8,620 nucleotides of DNA from Clostridia bacterium (GTDB lineage Bacteria > Bacillota > Clostridia > UMGS1883), in NCBI GenBank assembly GCA_017441965.1, contig JAFSBF010000042.1, positions 1-8,620 on the forward strand. Direction: 5' to 3'. Positions 6,052 through 8,620 of the stretch are shown piece by piece; position 1 is the stretch's first letter, and the number at the start of each line of letters is the position of its first letter. The notes under the pieces are model-generated. The model did not search any database, was not told the DNA's origin, and saw nothing but the letters and a program-made list of their open reading frames with translations. The position numbers were made by a program, and so were the translations under genes.

Positions 6052-7123
6052 CAAGGAAACTGACTATCAGGCAAAAATAAACGAAGCGGTGGAAAAGGGC
6101 GATTATGAGAGCGCCGCAAAGTACGAGAAAAGCCGTAATGAAAAGATAGACGGTGAAAACTTAGGGTACAAAAAGACCAACAATTACAGCGGATGGCTTG
6201 ATAAAACTGATTATTCAAACGTAATAAATGAACAGATTGCATCAGGTGCATCAAAAAGCAGTGTTTCAAATACTCTTAAAAAGCGTATAGAAAAAGCCAG
6301 CGGGACACAGGGGCTGACACAGTATGCCTACGATGATGTGTATGATAAGGCAGTGCGCTACATTATGGGCGGTAAATCCTTTTCATTTGAAAGCGATGCG
6401 CCCAAATATGAAAACCGCTACGATGATGAAATCCGTGATTTATATGCAAAGCTTTCTGATATTTCAGCCTTTTCATATAACCCGTATTCGGATGATTTGT
6501 TCAAATATTATAAAGAACAGTATAACCGTGAGGGCAAGAGGGCAATGGAGGATTTACTCGGTGAGCTTTCAATGAATACGGGCGGCGTGGCATCAAGCTA
6601 TGCGGTAAGTGCGGCATCTCAGGCGCTTGATTACTATAATTCCAAGCTGACTGATAAAATTCCTGAAATGTATGATGACGCGTACGGTCGTTATCTTGAT
6701 TCCATAGATAATACGCGTCTTAATCTTAAGTCGCTTATGGATATAAACGACCGGGAATATGAGCACTATCTTGATGAGCTTTCGCAGTATAACAAAGACC
6801 GTGAGTTTGGCTATAAGAGCTATATTGACAGTCTTGACGAGGAATACCGCACAAAGCAGCTTGAAAAGGAAAACGAGGAAAATGTGCGTGACTACGATTA
6901 TCTGATGCAAAAGCTCTATAGCGAGGCGGAGGAAAACAGCCGCAAATGGGCACAGCAGGAATATGAAAATGCACAGGACGAGAACCAGGAAAAAATAAAT
7001 AATGCTCTTAAAAGGTGGGAGCAGCTTGGCTACCTTGACAGTGAAAGTGCAAAGATTTTAGGACTGCCGGAGGGTCTCCGAACAGGTGATTATGACTACA
7101 AAATGAAGAATCTGTACAAATAA
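6041..7123 (+). CDS. Helical phage protein, possible internal/ejection virion protein
   Basis: A 360-residue, very polar, helix-rich protein with many Tyr, Asp, Glu and Lys and no transmembrane segment or signal peptide. The N-terminal part (about 10-46) has a short AKINEAVEKGDYESAAKYEKSRNEKIDG unit. The central block, about 147-205 (YNPYSDDLFKYYKEQY, then MNTGGVASSYAVSAASQALDYY), is the most distinctive. A pattern like this recurs in Firmicute prophage proteins after tail genes. Residues about 220-330 look like a long coiled coil. The last 30 residues (LGYLDSESAKILGLPEGL) form a small globular end. As the last gene after the nozzle it fits an internal or DNA-ejection protein, as in short-tailed phages, but this is inference. 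AAGGGGGAGG lies 3-9 nt before the ATG, inside the end of the previous gene. Confidence 0.72.
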   Translation: MSYNKETDYQAKINEAVEKGDYESAAKYEKSRNEKIDGENLGYKKTNNYSGWLDKTDYSNVINEQIASGASKSSVSNTLKKRIEKASGTQGLTQYAYDDVYDKAVRYIMGGKSFSFESDAPKYENRYDDEIRDLYAKLSDISAFSYNPYSDDLFKYYKEQYNREGKRAMEDLLGELSMNTGGVASSYAVSAASQALDYYNSKLTDKIPEMYDDAYGRYLDSIDNTRLNLKSLMDINDREYEHYLDELSQYNKDREFGYKSYIDSLDEEYRTKQLEKENEENVRDYDYLMQKLYSEAEENSRKWAQQEYENAQDENQEKINNALKRWEQLGYLDSESAKILGLPEGLRTGDYDYKMKNLYK

Positions 7124-7124
7124 A

Positions 7125-7141
7125 ATCAACGCACGGTTGAT
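7125..7141. repeat. Small palindrome just after the last phage gene
   Basis: ATCAAC (7125-7130) and GTTGAT (7136-7141) form a 6-bp stem with a GCACG loop. On the + strand no T-run follows, so it is a poor terminator for the phage operon. On the - strand the stem is followed by TTTATTT, but no gene is seen reading leftward into it. It marks the start of the phage/host junction. Confidence 0.4.
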
Positions 7142-7155
7142 ATACTAAAAAACCC

Positions 7156-7184
7156 TTGCTTTGCGGCATTTTTTGTGGTAAAAT
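7156..7184 (+). promoter_or_regulatory. Sigma-A-type promoter of the nfnAB operon
   Basis: TTGCTT (7156-7161) and TAAAAT (7179-7184) are separated by exactly 17 nt, with a TG extended -10 dinucleotide at 7176-7177. The -10 matches consensus at five of six positions and the -35 at three. Transcription would start near 7191, giving a leader of about 40 nt. This suggests that nfnA has its own promoter and does not depend on phage transcription. No operator or riboswitch is visible. Confidence 0.7.
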
Positions 7185-7215
7185 GATGATTACAACTATA
7201 AAAATCCCAAGGCGA

Positions 7216-7223
7216 AAGGGTGT
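7216..7223 (+). promoter_or_regulatory. Ribosome binding site of nfnA
   Basis: AAAGGGTG lies about 6-8 nt before the ATG at 7230 and supports that start. No closer in-frame start has a comparable site. Confidence 0.55.
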
Positions 7224-7229
7224 AAATAT

Positions 7230-8072
7230 ATGTACAGAATAATCGAAAAAACATCATTAAATGAAACTGTTACAAAAATGGTTGTGGAGGCTCCGCTTAT
7301 TGCGAAAAAGGCACAGCCCGGTCAGTTCATAATTTTCCGTGCGACACCCGACGGGGAAAGGGTGCCGCTCACGATAGCAGATTATGATGCTGACAGAGGC
7401 ACCGTGACAATTATTTTTCAGGTAATAGGTGCTTCTACAATGGAGCTTAATGCACTTAATGAGGGGGACTGCATTTGTGATTTTGTGGGTCCCCTTGGCA
7501 CACCGAGCAGGATAGATAACCTTAAAAAGGTTTGTGTAATAGGCGGAGGGGTAGGCTGCGCAATTGCATATCCCGTTGCTAAAGCACTTCATAAAAAAGG
7601 GTGTGAGGTTCATACTGTCGCAGGCTTTAGAAATAAAGACCTCGTAATTTTAGAGGATGAATTTAAGGCGGTCAGCGATGTATTTAAAATAATGACAGAC
7701 GATGGCTCATACGGTGAAAAGGGTCTTGTTACAAATGCGCTTGAAAGCCTTATTGCAGATGGAAACACATATGATGAGGTTATTGCAATCGGCCCGCTTA
7801 TTATGATGAAGTTTGTATGCCTTACAACGAAGAAATACGGCATAAAGACAACCGTATCAATGAACCCGATTATGGTTGACGGTACGGGAATGTGCGGTGG
7901 TTGCCGCCTCACTGTTGGCGGGGAGACGAAGTTTGCCTGCGTTGACGGTCCTGATTTTGACGGCCATGCAGTGGATTTTGACGAGGCGATGAGCCGCGGC
8001 GGAATTTACAGAGAGTTTGAAGCTAAAAGACGTGAAGAAACGTGCAATCTTTTCAAAAAGGAGGTAGAGTGA
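7230..8072 (+). CDS. nfnA: NADH-dependent ferredoxin:NADP+ oxidoreductase, small subunit
   Basis: A 280-residue cytoplasmic flavoprotein of the dihydroorotate dehydrogenase electron-transfer subunit (PyrK)-like group. With NfnB it couples NADH and reduced ferredoxin to NADP+ reduction by flavin-based electron bifurcation; NADH binds and bifurcates at this subunit's partner flavins. Visible features: an FAD-binding beta barrel at about 1-95 with RVPLTIAD (44-51) and GPLG (87-90); an NAD(P)-binding Rossmann segment with VCVIGGGVGCA (101-111); and the C-terminal [2Fe-2S] site VDGTGMCGGC (216-225) with C222, C225 and C237. D217 fits the unusual aspartate ligand reported for NfnA clusters. The length is normal for the family. 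Older annotations call such proteins SudB or 'sulfide dehydrogenase subunit'. It has its own promoter and is followed after 1 nt by nfnB. Which direction the reaction runs cannot be read from the sequence. Confidence 0.92.
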   Translation: MYRIIEKTSLNETVTKMVVEAPLIAKKAQPGQFIIFRATPDGERVPLTIADYDADRGTVTIIFQVIGASTMELNALNEGDCICDFVGPLGTPSRIDNLKKVCVIGGGVGCAIAYPVAKALHKKGCEVHTVAGFRNKDLVILEDEFKAVSDVFKIMTDDGSYGEKGLVTNALESLIADGNTYDEVIAIGPLIMMKFVCLTTKKYGIKTTVSMNPIMVDGTGMCGGCRLTVGGETKFACVDGPDFDGHAVDFDEAMSRGGIYREFEAKRREETCNLFKKEVE

Positions 8073-8073
8073 T

Positions 8074-8620
8074 ATGGCAAATATGAATCCAAAAAGATGT
8101 CCTATGCCGTCACAAGCCCCCGAGGTAAGAAAGAGAAACTTTGGCGAGGTTGCTACGGGATATACGTATGAAATGGCAATAGAGGAGGCAAAGCGTTGCC
8201 TTAACTGTAAAAATAAGCCGTGTGTGGGTAAGTGCCCTGTGGGAATTGATATTCCCACATTTATAGAAAGACTTGCAAATGAAGATATAAGGGGCGCTTA
8301 TGAAATTATTTCACGCTCAAGTGCACTCCCTGCAGTATGCGGCAGAGTATGTCCGCAGGAGGTGCAATGTGAAAGTGCCTGCGTACGAGGAATTAAAGGC
8401 GAAAGTGTTGCGATAGGCCGCCTTGAAAGGTTTGTGGCAGACTATGCCCGTGAGAATTTCAAGGACGAGGAAAAAAATCCTCAGAAAAACGGACATAAAG
8501 TTGCAATTGTAGGTGCAGGCCCGTCAGGACTTAGTGCAGCAGGCGACCTTGCAAACTCAGGTTATGACGTAACTGTTTTTGAGGCACTTCACACACCGGG
8601 CGGCGTGCTTGTGTACGGAA
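8074..8620 (+). CDS. nfnB: NADPH-dependent oxidoreductase large subunit, GltD-like (3' end outside window)
   Basis: The first 182 residues of a protein that runs past the window edge; family members are usually around 460-470 residues. The ATG at 8074 follows the nfnA stop by 1 nt and has AAGGAGG at 8058-8064. The N-terminal ferredoxin-like domain has eight cysteines in two groups, C42-x2-C45-x4-C50-x3-C54 and C89-x3-C93-x5-C99-x3-C103, which bind two [4Fe-4S] clusters as in the glutamate synthase small subunit fold. The FAD-binding motif VAIVGAGPSGLSA (143-155) follows, with E170 at the end of the second strand, then TPGGVLVYG. In NfnAB this subunit holds the bifurcating FAD and binds NADPH. 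Directly after nfnA, NfnB is the best reading; GltD of glutamate synthase is the main alternative, but no gltB is next to it. Confidence 0.9.
   Translation, partial: MANMNPKRCPMPSQAPEVRKRNFGEVATGYTYEMAIEEAKRCLNCKNKPCVGKCPVGIDIPTFIERLANEDIRGAYEIISRSSALPAVCGRVCPQEVQCESACVRGIKGESVAIGRLERFVADYARENFKDEEKNPQKNGHKVAIVGAGPSGLSAAGDLANSGYDVTVFEALHTPGGVLVYG

Noticed and set aside
7257..8258. Several - strand frames opposite nfnA and nfnB
   Set aside because: They overlap two well-identified genes and have no start signals or recognisable domains.

Overview
The window looks like part of the chromosome of a low-to-moderate GC anaerobic Firmicute (Clostridia), with the right end of a prophage or prophage remnant joined to host metabolic genes. 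All genes read on the + strand. The Clostridia assignment is inferred from strong GGAGG-type ribosome binding sites, the capsid leader type 'NLQLFA' and the NfnAB redox genes. No marker gene here fixes the species.

Region 1 (1-7123) is a virion structural module. In order it holds a scaffold-like coiled-coil protein, an N4-gp56-type major capsid protein, a small capsid-adjacent protein, a collagen-like fibre protein with a DUF6273-like tip, a small protein in the adaptor position, a large T7 gp12-like tail nozzle protein, a small coupled protein, and a helical protein that may be an internal or ejection protein. No sheath, tube or tape-measure gene is seen. Together with the nozzle-like gene this suggests a short-tailed (podovirus-like) particle. 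Terminase and portal genes would lie to the left. No integrase, holin or endolysin follows on the right.

Region 2 (7124-7229) is a short junction with a small palindrome and a good sigma-A-type promoter. Region 3 (7230-8620) is a two-gene operon for the electron-bifurcating NADH-dependent ferredoxin:NADP+ oxidoreductase: nfnA complete, nfnB cut by the window end.

The most unusual signal is noncoding. The other structural genes are separated by 14 nt or less, or overlap, but the capsid gene is flanked on both sides by structured spacers. Upstream (about 551-645) is a long imperfect hairpin of inverted 7-nt tandem repeats around a perfect 10-bp stem. Downstream (about 2008-2265) is a multi-branched fold closed by a long-range stem that ends just before the ribosome binding site of the next gene. 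These may set capsid-specific expression or mRNA stability, or may be interspersed repeat elements; the sequence alone does not decide.
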